Assembly (NCBI GenBank): GCA_934338065.1
Contig: CAKRGX010000001.1
Location: 185,085 to 249,084, forward strand
Length of the DNA stretch: 64,000 nucleotides
From: an uncultured Eubacterium sp.
GTDB taxonomy: Bacteria > Bacillota > Clostridia > Lachnospirales > Lachnospiraceae
Direction: 5' to 3'
The position numbers were made by a program, and so were the translations under genes. Below are positions 22,535 to 31,177 of the stretch, one piece after another. Below the pieces are notes generated by a model. That model searched no databases and had not been told where the DNA came from. It worked only from the letters and a program-made list of their open reading frames with translations. How positions within the stretch are numbered: the first letter of the stretch is position 1; the number at the start of each line of letters is the position of its first letter.

Positions 22535-23824
22535 ATGAAAAAAGGAATCAGACTATTCGCCACTGCCTTGTCACTCAGTCTTCTACTGAATGGAATGACC
22601 GGCACAGCAAAACAAACAAAAAAAGTTACGGTCAAGCAAAAGAAATTATCCCTGCAGATGGGAAACAAAAAAAAGATCGTATTAAAAAACAAAAAGAAAA
22701 ACGCTGTCTATTTATTTAAGTCTGCTAACAAAGGGATTGCATCCGTTTCCAAAAAAGGAGTGGTAACTGGGAAAAAAGCAGGAAAAACAAAAATAACTGT
22801 TTGGCAAAAATACAAAAAAAAGAAGAAAAAAATTGGTCAGGTTTTTATCTCTGTGAAAATCTCCAACAAAAAAGTTTCTTCCCCTGCACCAACCGCACAG
22901 ATAACAGCAAACAGCAGCACATCACCAACAGTTTCGCCGACACCAACTTCTACTGCTGCCAATACACCTGCTCCGACAGCAACGCCAATCATTGCGCCAA
23001 CACCGACACCAATCGGTCCGGCTGGTTTTGAGGTTCCAGTAGGTTATGACAAAGCGAATAAAGAAAATTCATCTTATTATGGAAAAAAAGAGACGAAAAC
23101 TTACTATTCCACCACAACCAGTAAGAACCGTAAAGTAAATATCATCGTTCCGGCAGGATACACTACAAGCAAAAAATATCCGGTTCTTTACCTGCTTCAC
23201 GGCATCGGTGGTGATGAAAATGAATGGATGACCGGAAGTCCGCAATACATAATTGGAAACCTGCTTGCCAAAGGAGCAGCAAAAGAAATGATCGTTGTCA
23301 TACCTAACTGCCGTGCCCGTGCAAGCGATGCGGCAACAAACGAATATTCTCTGGAACATTATGCTGCTTTTGACAACTTTATCAATGATCTGCGTGACAA
23401 CCTGATGCCTTATGTAAAACAAAACTATTCCATTGCCGAAGGCCGTGAGAATACGGCAATTGCCGGTTATTCTATGGGTGGACGAGAATCCCTCAATATT
23501 GGACTTCATATGCCGGAAACGTTTGGTTATATTGCGTCTTTTAGTCCCGGATATGGTGTTTTTTCCTATGAGGCAAACGGTGTAAAAGAAGAGGGACTTT
23601 TTACGGATGATAATTTCCTATTACCGGACGCCTATAAAGACAACACCTTACTACTGATCAATAACGGCAGCTCCGAGGGTGGTGGAGCTCTTACAATCGG
23701 AGGCAGATGCCACAATGATCTGACAAACCATAACATACCTCATATGTTTTATGTAACACCGGGTGGTCATGAAATGAAAGTATGGAAACACGGTCTGTAT
23801 AATTTTGTGAAAAGAATTTTCTAA
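22535..23824 (+). CDS. Secreted CE1-type esterase with Ig-like module (second copy)
   Basis: A 429-aa exported esterase with the same plan as the one at 1947: signal peptide (about 1-27), Lys-rich Ig-like module (about 29-107; KGVVTGKKAGKTKITV), Pro/Thr/Ser/Ala linker (about 110-160), then an alpha/beta-hydrolase. HGIGGDENEW, the nucleophile elbow IAGYSMGGRES and a C-terminal GGHEMKVWKHG (catalytic His) fit feruloyl or acetyl-xylan esterases. ACAGGAGGG precedes the ATG. Two diverged esterases of one design suggest different acyl groups or chain contexts. It shares a terminator with the convergent GH127 gene. Confidence 0.88.
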   Translation: MKKGIRLFATALSLSLLLNGMTGTAKQTKKVTVKQKKLSLQMGNKKKIVLKNKKKNAVYLFKSANKGIASVSKKGVVTGKKAGKTKITVWQKYKKKKKKIGQVFISVKISNKKVSSPAPTAQITANSSTSPTVSPTPTSTAANTPAPTATPIIAPTPTPIGPAGFEVPVGYDKANKENSSYYGKKETKTYYSTTTSKNRKVNIIVPAGYTTSKKYPVLYLLHGIGGDENEWMTGSPQYIIGNLLAKGAAKEMIVVIPNCRARASDAATNEYSLEHYAAFDNFINDLRDNLMPYVKQNYSIAEGRENTAIAGYSMGGRESLNIGLHMPETFGYIASFSPGYGVFSYEANGVKEEGLFTDDNFLLPDAYKDNTLLLINNGSSEGGGALTIGGRCHNDLTNHNIPHMFYVTPGGHEMKVWKHGLYNFVKRIF

Positions 23825-23831
23825 CAACAAA

Positions 23832-23868
23832 AAACAATCCGCTGGAAACTGGTTCCGGCGGATTGTTT
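23832..23868. terminator. Bidirectional terminator between esterase and GH127 genes
   Basis: AAACAATCCGC (23832-23842) pairs with GCGGATTGTTT (23858-23868), with extra G:C/G:T pairs inside. It is flanked by A's on the left and T's on the right. Confidence 0.88.
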
Positions 23869-23872
23869 TTTA

Positions 23873-26800
23873 TTATTTAATTGTAATCGTCTTAGTCGCT
23901 TTTAACTTACCAACTTTAACTGTTACCTTTACTTTACCCTTCTTACGTGCTTTCAATACAACCTTTGTTGCTGATTTCTTTTTCAGTTTTGCCAGTTTCT
24001 TCTTATTAACACTCCATTTTGCTTTTCCTTTCACATTCTTTTTCTTTACTGTCAATGTGATCGTCTTGCCCTTTTTCACCGATTTCTTACCCGTGATTGA
24101 AATAGATACCTTTTTCTTTGAAGAGTTTGACGATTTTGGTGTCGCAGTATTCTGTGAAGAACCGGAATTATTATTTGTGATATTTGTATTATTGTTATTC
24201 TTTGGCGTATCGTCCTTTTTCACATCATCTTCTTTTACTTTGATGACAACCGAGTAGTCCCTTACTGTCTTATGATCTTCTGCATATACTTTTACTTTCA
24301 GTGAAAGCGGAGCAGCCGTAAGCTCATATGTCTGCTGTTTTGTATCATCTACAAGTTTATCATTAACATACAGCAGACCAAACTGATCGGCAATACCATA
24401 TTTCAAAGCTACCGAAGTTGTTCCCTTCGGCACAACGATCGTAAATGTGTCATTGGCACTGCTTACTTCACCAGCCGAGCTTGTCAAAGTATTCAGGACA
24501 GCCTGATCACTAAAACTCTGTGTCATATATAAACCGCCTACCAGACGTGCGCTGTCTTCTGCGTCAGAACCACTTTCAAATCGTACCGACACTACGGTAT
24601 ATTCTTTTGTATCTCCTTCCGGCACGATCTTCTTCACATTTTTCTTCAATACATCATCCGGAATATTAATATATTCGGTATAGAAGGCTGCCGTTCCGTC
24701 ATATGCCAGTTTTTTGCTGGCGATCTGCTTATCACCGACCATGACCTTAATTGTTTTTCCATTGTCTTCTTTCGCAAACTGGCATAACAAAGCGTTACCT
24801 TTATCCGGATTTACAATAAAGTTATAAGTGAAATATCCACCTGCTTTTGCATACCGTGTACTTCCGCCATCCGTAATCGTGCCGGCAACTGAGTCTTTTT
24901 CCTGTAACTGATGAATGACATCTGTTTCGTACTGTCCATATCCCGGCTGCGTAGAATCAAGAATACTGGCATCAAGACGTCCGTTTTCTTTTGCTGTAAG
25001 GATCTGTTTTTCGTCACTCTCTGTATACTTTGTATCAAAATACCAGTAAATTCCATAACGCTCATCATTTAATTTGTTAAATGGAACGAACTGCAATCCA
25101 CCATTAAATGTTGTGTCCGCATTGGTTCCCTTCAATTTAAATGCTAAGGTACCACTCGTTGTATCTTTCACAAGATAATTGTCAATATGATCGATAAATT
25201 CAATCGTCGACATATCTTCCTGAATGGTTAATGTTTCATTTCCCAATGGTGTTGCCGCTTTTGACTCACCATATTTGATCGTAATCTTCTGATTCTGATC
25301 ACCAACTACTTTATATAATGGGGCTGTCAGATTAGCACCTGCCCAGGTAGTTGAAGCCATCTTTGCTTTTCCTAATCTGGCTGCAAGAACAGTCGGACCA
25401 TAACGGAACGCAAATACCGTATTGTTATCCGGAAGCCCGAAAGCTTCTACTGACATCGGATATTCCATTGTAACAACATCCCCATCTTTCCACTCACGCT
25501 CAAGAAGAATGTAACCACCTGAGCTGAATGCCGCTTTCTCTTCCTGACCATTTACCGTAACAACAGCTTTGCCATGCATCCAGTCCGGAACGCGCAATGC
25601 CAATGCTGCGGAAGGAATTGTACTGCCACCTTTTGCATTAATTGTAAATGTCGCTTTGTCTGATTTCGTTACATCTGACTTCTGAGTCACAACAAGATTT
25701 TTCTCTTCCCATGTTACTTTAGAAGAAACATACTGATTTACGATCAAGGTATCATTAGTATGAAAATAAATACTATCCCCCAATTTCGTAAAGTTCTCCA
25801 TGCCACTTCCGGTACAGCACCAGAACATGTTTTTGGCCGGATCTTCATTACCAAATGTCTTAAAGTAACCGGTAGCCATCGGAATGAAATAAGCAGCGGC
25901 TCCACTCTCGGATTTTATAGCACCCATGATAGAGTTGCGAAGAGTTGTCTCATAATAATCCGCATATTTCTTATCACCTGTTACCTTATATAACTCTTTT
26001 GCCATTTTCAGCATATTATGTGCACAACAGCTTTCGCAGTTCGTCTGTGTTCTTGTTCCGTCCTGATTATTGTCTTTGCGGAAATGTTCCATAACACTGA
26101 CGCCACCTGTTATATAGGCATGTCTTGTAACCGCTATGTCAAAGAACTTCTCTACATTTGTCAGATAAGCTTCATCATCCTTTGTTAATTCACCTGTCTG
26201 TTCCAAAACAACATATCGTTTTAAAGCACCAAGGAACTTAGGAATCGTTGTATTGGCATGTTTACCATTTAAGCAGTTTTTACCACCTTTGGCTACAGTC
26301 TTATAAAGATTAGGTTCATCAAACTTGTGCGCAGCTTCCAGATGCTTACTGTCTCTGGTGCATAAATACAACTCATACAGGCAATCATTCATTCCGCCAT
26401 ACTCTGTACCAAGAACCCTACCTTGTGTACCGGCATCCCATTTGCTAACACGTTTATAAATCCAGTCGCCTAACTTCTTTGCAACTTCAAGTGCCTGCTT
26501 ATTACCTGTGTATTTGTAAGTATCAACAAGTCCTGTAAGCATCTTATGCATGTTATACCACGGTACCCATGTTTTTCCGGTTGTTTTACCTTCCAGAATA
26601 TCAAATTGTTTTTCCACATATCCTTCCGTCTCTATCTTGGCACCAAAGATAAATCCTGTTCCTAATTTATTCTGGCACTCTGCCAGTCCTTCAATCAGTT
26701 GTTTGGATTTTTCTTTCAGATCAGCATTTCCAGTCGCTTTCACAGCCTGCGCTATCGCCGTAAGATAATGTCCGACACTATGACCGCCAAGCCAGCCATC

Positions 26801-27388
26801 TTCCCAGCCACCGTAAGGAGCAATTTTTTTCGTGTCAAGTCCTGCTGTCTCACGGAATCTTGATAACAGACGATCATTATCAAATTTCTTCAAAAACTCA
26901 ATATCCGAATTTTGTGCTGTAAGATAATAATCATCCAGAAGTTCCACCTGATCTAGCGCAAATTCTTTGGTTGGTCCCATCTCAGACTCTGCCAGAACAA
27001 CAAACGAAAACTTTCTCGTCTTTGCATAATCTCCCATCTTCACTGTTCCCTCCAAGGTAACTTCTTCATCCGCTGCTCCTTTTTTCGGTCTTGTAACCTT
27101 TCCTTCATTAGAAAGAACTGACGGATTAGAGGATTTCCAAGAAATCGTAGTTCCTGAAGCTCCTATCACTGGTAATGTAAGATCTGATGTAATATGCTTC
27201 TCCGTAAAAAGAAGGGATGCTGCATCAGACGTTACCGCCTTCTGTGTACTAACCGTGTCACTGCTTTCTGTTTCTGCTGCCTGTGCAGTCATCCCTCCAC
27301 CAGATGCCGCTGTTCCTACCATCATGGCGCCTGCCAACATGATAGCCAGACCGCTCTTGGCCCATTTTTGATATCTTCTGACATTCAT
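23873..27388 (-). CDS. Large secreted GH127 beta-L-arabinofuranosidase-like protein
   Basis: A 1171-aa exported multidomain protein. Order: signal peptide (about 1-38), atrophied Ig-like domain (about 55-135), GH127/DUF1680 alpha-barrel (about 140-700), a lectin-like region, a cadherin-like beta-sandwich (about 965-1055), an Asn-rich linker, and a C-terminal Lys-rich Ig-like module. GH127 enzymes use a Cys nucleophile with a Zn site formed by Glu and three Cys. TNCESCCAHNM and MFWCCTGSGMENF supply such residues, so activity is plausible. The likely substrate is beta-L-arabinofuranosyl groups of plant cell-wall glycans. GGAGG lies 9 nt before ATG 27388. It is divergent from an AraC regulator, its probable controller. 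Confidence 0.88.
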   Translation of the reverse strand: MNVRRYQKWAKSGLAIMLAGAMMVGTAASGGGMTAQAAETESSDTVSTQKAVTSDAASLLFTEKHITSDLTLPVIGASGTTISWKSSNPSVLSNEGKVTRPKKGAADEEVTLEGTVKMGDYAKTRKFSFVVLAESEMGPTKEFALDQVELLDDYYLTAQNSDIEFLKKFDNDRLLSRFRETAGLDTKKIAPYGGWEDGWLGGHSVGHYLTAIAQAVKATGNADLKEKSKQLIEGLAECQNKLGTGFIFGAKIETEGYVEKQFDILEGKTTGKTWVPWYNMHKMLTGLVDTYKYTGNKQALEVAKKLGDWIYKRVSKWDAGTQGRVLGTEYGGMNDCLYELYLCTRDSKHLEAAHKFDEPNLYKTVAKGGKNCLNGKHANTTIPKFLGALKRYVVLEQTGELTKDDEAYLTNVEKFFDIAVTRHAYITGGVSVMEHFRKDNNQDGTRTQTNCESCCAHNMLKMAKELYKVTGDKKYADYYETTLRNSIMGAIKSESGAAAYFIPMATGYFKTFGNEDPAKNMFWCCTGSGMENFTKLGDSIYFHTNDTLIVNQYVSSKVTWEEKNLVVTQKSDVTKSDKATFTINAKGGSTIPSAALALRVPDWMHGKAVVTVNGQEEKAAFSSGGYILLEREWKDGDVVTMEYPMSVEAFGLPDNNTVFAFRYGPTVLAARLGKAKMASTTWAGANLTAPLYKVVGDQNQKITIKYGESKAATPLGNETLTIQEDMSTIEFIDHIDNYLVKDTTSGTLAFKLKGTNADTTFNGGLQFVPFNKLNDERYGIYWYFDTKYTESDEKQILTAKENGRLDASILDSTQPGYGQYETDVIHQLQEKDSVAGTITDGGSTRYAKAGGYFTYNFIVNPDKGNALLCQFAKEDNGKTIKVMVGDKQIASKKLAYDGTAAFYTEYINIPDDVLKKNVKKIVPEGDTKEYTVVSVRFESGSDAEDSARLVGGLYMTQSFSDQAVLNTLTSSAGEVSSANDTFTIVVPKGTTSVALKYGIADQFGLLYVNDKLVDDTKQQTYELTAAPLSLKVKVYAEDHKTVRDYSVVIKVKEDDVKKDDTPKNNNNTNITNNNSGSSQNTATPKSSNSSKKKVSISITGKKSVKKGKTITLTVKKKNVKGKAKWSVNKKKLAKLKKKSATKVVLKARKKGKVKVTVKVGKLKATKTITIK

Positions 27389-27428
27389 ACGCTCAAACCT
27401 CCATACATTTTTTTAAAAACTTAGTAAT

Positions 27429-27474
27429 CTTACTATTGCATATAGTAAGTGATAAGTAAATAAAAAAAGTGATA
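27429..27474. promoter_or_regulatory. Inverted and direct repeats between GH127 and AraC genes
   Basis: CTTACTAT (27429-27436) and ATAGTAAG (27442-27449) form a perfect inverted repeat. AAGTGATA occurs at 27447-27454 and again at 27467-27474, a direct repeat with a 20-bp period. Tandem half-sites two helical turns apart are typical for AraC-type activators, so this is a candidate binding region for the adjacent regulator. Confidence 0.5.
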
Positions 27475-27482
27475 CATTTGGT

Positions 27483-27511
27483 TTGAAAAAGTAAGATTAT
27501 TATACTATACT
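27483..27511 (+). promoter_or_regulatory. Sigma-A promoter for the AraC gene
   Basis: TTGAAA (27483-27488) and TATACT (27506-27511) lie 17 nt apart, placing the start about 60 nt before the AraC ATG. Confidence 0.55.
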
Positions 27512-27579
27512 ATTTTTATACATTACCTGCTTACAGTTGCATTAAACGCTTTCATAAGCTAAAAGGAGGATGTTTGAAA

Positions 27580-28395
27580 ATGGAAAATATTATAATTTCT
27601 ACTGCTGCCCAGGTATCTTATAAATACAATGGTCTGTTTGAATCCAGCTCACCCGACTGGATCCATATGTCTCGGACACTGAAAGAATATCAGCTCATTA
27701 TCGTAACAGAAGGTACTTTACACATAGCAGATTCAGAAAAAGACTATACGGTAAACCAAAATGAATATTTAATTTTGAAACCGGGACATCAATATGGAAC
27801 GGCACCCTCCCTTTGTTCTTTCTACTGGCTTCATTTTGAATGTCCGATGTTGCACATTAAGGATGAAGCCATTATCACACTCCCCCGCTGCGGTTCTCTA
27901 TCCTCTATGAACCGCATCACTGCCGTATTCTCCCAGCTTAATGATGTCAACTTTACCTACCGGGACAAACGGACAAACAACTTCTACGCAATGAATATTT
28001 TACTGGAACTATATAATCAGATACAGGAAAGTCTGTTATCACAACATTCCTTTAAGGATTATTTATTACAGAATGTAAAGAATTATATTAAATGGAATCA
28101 GGCCTATCACCTTACCGTAGCCGGTCTGGCAAACTACTTTGGCTATCATCCCAAATATCTTTCGTCGCTCTTTCACAAAGAAACCGGCATGACATTAAAG
28201 CAGTATCTCATCAATGAGACAATGGAATATGCCAAAGTAGAATTATATAACACAAACCGGAGTATTTTGTCTATCGCACTAAGCCTGGGTTTTTGTGATG
28301 GGCATGCCTTTTCTTATGCCTTCAAACATCATACCGGCATGACACCAACACAATACCGGAACAGCCACCATCCGATCTTCCGCAATAGTGACTGA
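27580..28395 (+). CDS. AraC-family transcriptional activator
   Basis: A 271-aa regulator. Residues about 1-140 form a cupin-type sensor domain (LKPGHQYGTAPS) and the last 100 residues hold two HTH motifs: LTVAGLANYFGYHPKYLSSLF and ILSIALSLGFCDGHAFSYAF, ending TGMTPTQYRN. It probably senses a plant-derived sugar and activates the divergent GH127 gene. ATG 27580 is chosen, with AAGGAGGA about 10 nt upstream; a TTG two codons earlier is too close to the ribosome-binding site. It is the only intact AraC regulator in the window, the one at 3,325 being decayed. Confidence 0.9.
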   Translation: MENIIISTAAQVSYKYNGLFESSSPDWIHMSRTLKEYQLIIVTEGTLHIADSEKDYTVNQNEYLILKPGHQYGTAPSLCSFYWLHFECPMLHIKDEAIITLPRCGSLSSMNRITAVFSQLNDVNFTYRDKRTNNFYAMNILLELYNQIQESLLSQHSFKDYLLQNVKNYIKWNQAYHLTVAGLANYFGYHPKYLSSLFHKETGMTLKQYLINETMEYAKVELYNTNRSILSIALSLGFCDGHAFSYAFKHHTGMTPTQYRNSHHPIFRNSD

Positions 28396-28412
28396 CGTAG
28401 TCTGCCCGCTAA

Positions 28413-29777
28413 CTACTCAACAATATTACTGATCCATACTCCCTTTTTTATCATGCGGTATCCAATAACCACTTTTGCAATATCTGCCGCCTGTACGATT
28501 GCATATACACCGAGGATTGGCAGATCTGTAAGAAAACACAGACACAGTGCGACCGGTAATGTTACCGTCCATGAATAGACACTGTCAAAAAGAAAAGTTA
28601 TCAATGTTTTTCCACCGGAACGTAACGTAAAATATAACGCATTTAAGACGCCCTGCACAGGGAAAAATAAAGCCGTAATGATGATGAACCATTGACCATA
28701 ATTTCTGACCTGTTCTGACGTATCATAAAACTTCGGAAATACTCCGGAAATACTGATCAATATTACCGTAAGGAAAACACACAATATCCCGGAAAACCAC
28801 ATAAGCTGGAAAGCATTTTTCTTTGCCTTCTCATACTGGCTGGCACCAAGTGTCTGTCCACATAAAATTCCTACCGCTGAACCGAGCGAAACAAAGACAA
28901 CGTTCAAAAGATTGCAGATTGCATTGGAAATATTAAGTCCTGAAACGATCTCCAGCCCTCTCGTTGAATAACACTGTGTCAGTGCTGCTATCCCACCGGA
29001 CCACAAAAATTCATTGAAGAAGATTGGTAAGCCCTTCTTTAACATTTTTCCCATCAGGTCACGTGGAACAAGCAATGTGCGGTAAAGCCCCTGTAAAAAT
29101 TCGTGTTCATGCTTTTTCAAATGAGCCCATATTACAACAATGAGCATCTCAACAACACGTGCCATAAGCGTTGCAATCGCTGCACCACGCACACCAAGCC
29201 GAGGAAATCCAAATTTACCGTAGATCAGCAGATAGTTAAACAAAATGTCTACAAAAACCGAAATAACTCCCGCGACCATCGGCTTAACACTATCTCCCGT
29301 CTCCCGCAGACTGCTTGCATAAACCTGTGTTACAACAAATGGTAAAATAGTGAATAACATAATATCCAGATATTGTATCGCATAATCCATTGTCATGCCG
29401 GCATCTACCATCGCACTTTCACCATGCAGATAAAGTCCTATCAGAGATTCACCTGCACATAGAAAAACTGCTAATCCCACAACTACGCAGGCAATACAGA
29501 TCCATATCTTCATACGGACTGCATTGCGGAATCCTTCCATATTTCTCTGTCCGTAAAACTGTGCTCCATAAATCCCCGGCCCGGATATTCCCCCAAATAT
29601 TGCTAAATTATACACAAAAATTAATTGTCCTACTATTGACACAGCTGTCATTGCCTCCGTACCAAGACTTCCCACCATTACATTATCCACTAAGGTAACC
29701 ATGTTGGTAATACCATTCTGGATCATCATCGGTACAGCCAGACGCAATGCCCTTTTATATATCGTTTTGTCTCTCAT
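28413..29777 (-). CDS. MATE-family efflux transporter
   Basis: A 454-aa polytopic membrane protein with about 12 predicted helices in two similar halves. The N-terminal block AVPMMIQNGITNMVTLVDNVMVGSLG is the typical MatE start, and GVRGAAIATLMARVVEMLIV resembles the conserved loop of the first half. Such proteins export cationic drugs or metabolites using H+ or Na+ gradients; the cargo is unknown. It follows the Ig-like secreted protein gene on the same strand by about 25 nt. Confidence 0.9.
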   Translation of the reverse strand: MRDKTIYKRALRLAVPMMIQNGITNMVTLVDNVMVGSLGTEAMTAVSIVGQLIFVYNLAIFGGISGPGIYGAQFYGQRNMEGFRNAVRMKIWICIACVVVGLAVFLCAGESLIGLYLHGESAMVDAGMTMDYAIQYLDIMLFTILPFVVTQVYASSLRETGDSVKPMVAGVISVFVDILFNYLLIYGKFGFPRLGVRGAAIATLMARVVEMLIVVIWAHLKKHEHEFLQGLYRTLLVPRDLMGKMLKKGLPIFFNEFLWSGGIAALTQCYSTRGLEIVSGLNISNAICNLLNVVFVSLGSAVGILCGQTLGASQYEKAKKNAFQLMWFSGILCVFLTVILISISGVFPKFYDTSEQVRNYGQWFIIITALFFPVQGVLNALYFTLRSGGKTLITFLFDSVYSWTVTLPVALCLCFLTDLPILGVYAIVQAADIAKVVIGYRMIKKGVWISNIVE

Positions 29778-29802
29778 TTCCCTTTTTACTCCTTGACCTT
29801 AA

Positions 29803-30321
29803 TTAATACCAGCCAGGCACCCATCCTTCATCTCTCTTATTCGGATCTTCCGTTGGATTATTGACAATCGAATTAGGTGTCGATGTCGGTTTAGATGTCG
29901 GTGATACTTTTGTTTTCTCCGTTGGCTTCGCTGATAGTTTTGGTGTATCTTTCGTCGTATTTTCTGTAACTTTAGCCGACGGCTGCTGTACCGTAGATGG
30001 AGATTTTGTTTTTGCTTTCTTCACAACAATCTTGCAGACAAGAACCTTTTTTCCAATTTTTGCGCGTATCTTCGTTGTTCCTGCTTTTTTTGCTGTCACT
30101 TTTCCCTTCTTGCTCACCGTAGCAACCTTTTTTTTGGTGCTGCTCCATTTTACTTTCTTTTTGCCGGCATTTTTCACTTTCAACTGACATTTTTGCCCAA
30201 CAGCAAGTGTCTTATTTTTCATGTTCAGTGCCAGAACTCTTCCTTTTGCCTGTACAACAGATGTCAGCATGACTGACACTGCCATTGTGCCTAATAGAAT
30301 TGACTTTTTCATAGATTTCAT
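29803..30321 (-). CDS. Small secreted protein: Ig-like module plus Thr/Pro/Ser tail
   Basis: A 172-aa predicted exported protein. After a signal peptide (ending near SVVQA) comes one Lys-rich Big_2-like Ig module (about 28-103), nearly the same style as in the xylanase, the two CE1-type esterases and GH127. A Thr/Pro/Ser/Lys linker follows, and the chain ends DEGWVPGWY. No catalytic domain is present. It could be a wall-binding accessory protein or a truncated relic of a linker-esterase protein. The second Met (30312) has better spacing from AAAGGGTGA than the first (30321), so the start is uncertain by three codons. It is divergent from the PqqD cassette. Confidence 0.7.
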   Translation of the reverse strand: MKSMKKSILLGTMAVSVMLTSVVQAKGRVLALNMKNKTLAVGQKCQLKVKNAGKKKVKWSSTKKKVATVSKKGKVTAKKAGTTKIRAKIGKKVLVCKIVVKKAKTKSPSTVQQPSAKVTENTTKDTPKLSAKPTEKTKVSPTSKPTSTPNSIVNNPTEDPNKRDEGWVPGWY

Positions 30322-30369
30322 TCACCCTTTCCCATTTCTTATGATGCCACAGATTATAACACAATTATC

Positions 30370-30399
30370 TTGAAAAGGGAAATATATCTGTGCTATAAT
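30370..30399 (+). promoter_or_regulatory. Promoter of the PqqD cassette
   Basis: TTGAAA (30370-30375) and a perfect TATAAT (30394-30399) are 18 nt apart, with a TGC extension before the -10. The predicted start is about 20 nt before the pqqD-like ATG. Confidence 0.6.
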
Positions 30400-30426
30400 T
30401 TTCATAAATGTAAAGGGGGAGAAATT

Positions 30427-30693
30427 ATGAAAACAAAAAGTGGGTTTATGCTCCGGGAAGTCGCTGGTTCTTATGTCGTTGTTGCTGTTGGCGGCAGATC
30501 GGAGGAATTTAATGGAATGGTCAATCTGAATGCAAGCGGGGCTTTATTATGGAAGACTTTGGAAAAAGGGGCAGACCGCGATGGCCTGATCCGAGTACTT
30601 TTGGATCATTACGATGTATCCGAAGACCAGGCTGCGCAGGACGTTGACAAATTCATTGGCATAGTCACAGAAAATGCCTTTGTCGAAGATTAA
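30427..30693 (+). CDS. PqqD-family peptide-binding protein (RRE)
   Basis: An 88-aa protein with the PqqD winged-helix pattern: MLREVAGSYVVVAVGG (paired strands), FNGMVNLNASGALLWKTLEK (central helix), LIRVLLDHYDVSEDQAAQDVDKFI (third helix) and a short final strand. Proteins of this family bind the leader of ribosomally made peptides and present them to modifying enzymes. ATG 30427 follows AGGGGGAG by a few nt; an upstream in-frame ATG at 30370 lies in the promoter. It heads a tightly packed run of five genes. No radical-SAM partner is near, so its client enzyme is unknown. Confidence 0.8.
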   Translation: MKTKSGFMLREVAGSYVVVAVGGRSEEFNGMVNLNASGALLWKTLEKGADRDGLIRVLLDHYDVSEDQAAQDVDKFIGIVTENAFVED

Positions 30694-30729
30694 GTCATGG
30701 CTGAAATTCATTCAACAGAAGGCTCACAA

Positions 30730-31176
30730 ATGGTTAAAACGATTCAGGAACAAGGTAAGATCGTTACCGTTCCTGTTGGTATCAGTATGTGGCCCATGCT
30801 TAAAAACCGCAAAGATCATATCGTTATCGTCGCTGTCGACCGGCCACTGCAAAAGTACGATGTACCAATGTACCGCCGGTCTGCCACACGTTTTGTCCTT
30901 CATCGTATTATAAAGATACGTAAAGACGGTGGTTACGTAATCTGTGGAGACAATCTCTGGCGCAAGGAATATCATGTAAAAGATGAAGATATCGTTGGTG
31001 TACTTGCTGGATTTTTCAAGGGAAACCATTATATTGATTGTGAGAAAAACCGATGGTATCATGCTTATGTTTATATATGGCGTTTTCTCTATCCCATTCG
31101 CTGCTGTTTTCTGATCACTAAAGAATACAGCAGAAGACTATTTAAAAAAATAAAGAAATCGAGGAATCCAAATTAA
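30730..31176 (+). CDS. S24/S26-type serine peptidase, signal-peptidase-like
   Basis: A 148-aa protein with the catalytic-Ser motif GISMWPML, then FVLHRIIKI, which matches the His box of Sec11/SipW-type signal peptidases, and VICGDNLW resembling the GDN box. A Ser-His dyad is therefore likelier than Ser-Lys. Unlike classical signal peptidases, no clear N-terminal membrane anchor is present; a hydrophobic patch near the C-terminus (AYVYIWRFLYPIRCCFL) may associate with the membrane. ATG 30730 has AGAAGG 7 nt upstream; ATG 30697 is an alternative with a poor site. In this context it is a candidate leader-peptide protease. Confidence 0.72.
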   Translation: MVKTIQEQGKIVTVPVGISMWPMLKNRKDHIVIVAVDRPLQKYDVPMYRRSATRFVLHRIIKIRKDGGYVICGDNLWRKEYHVKDEDIVGVLAGFFKGNHYIDCEKNRWYHAYVYIWRFLYPIRCCFLITKEYSRRLFKKIKKSRNPN

Positions 31177-31177
31177 C

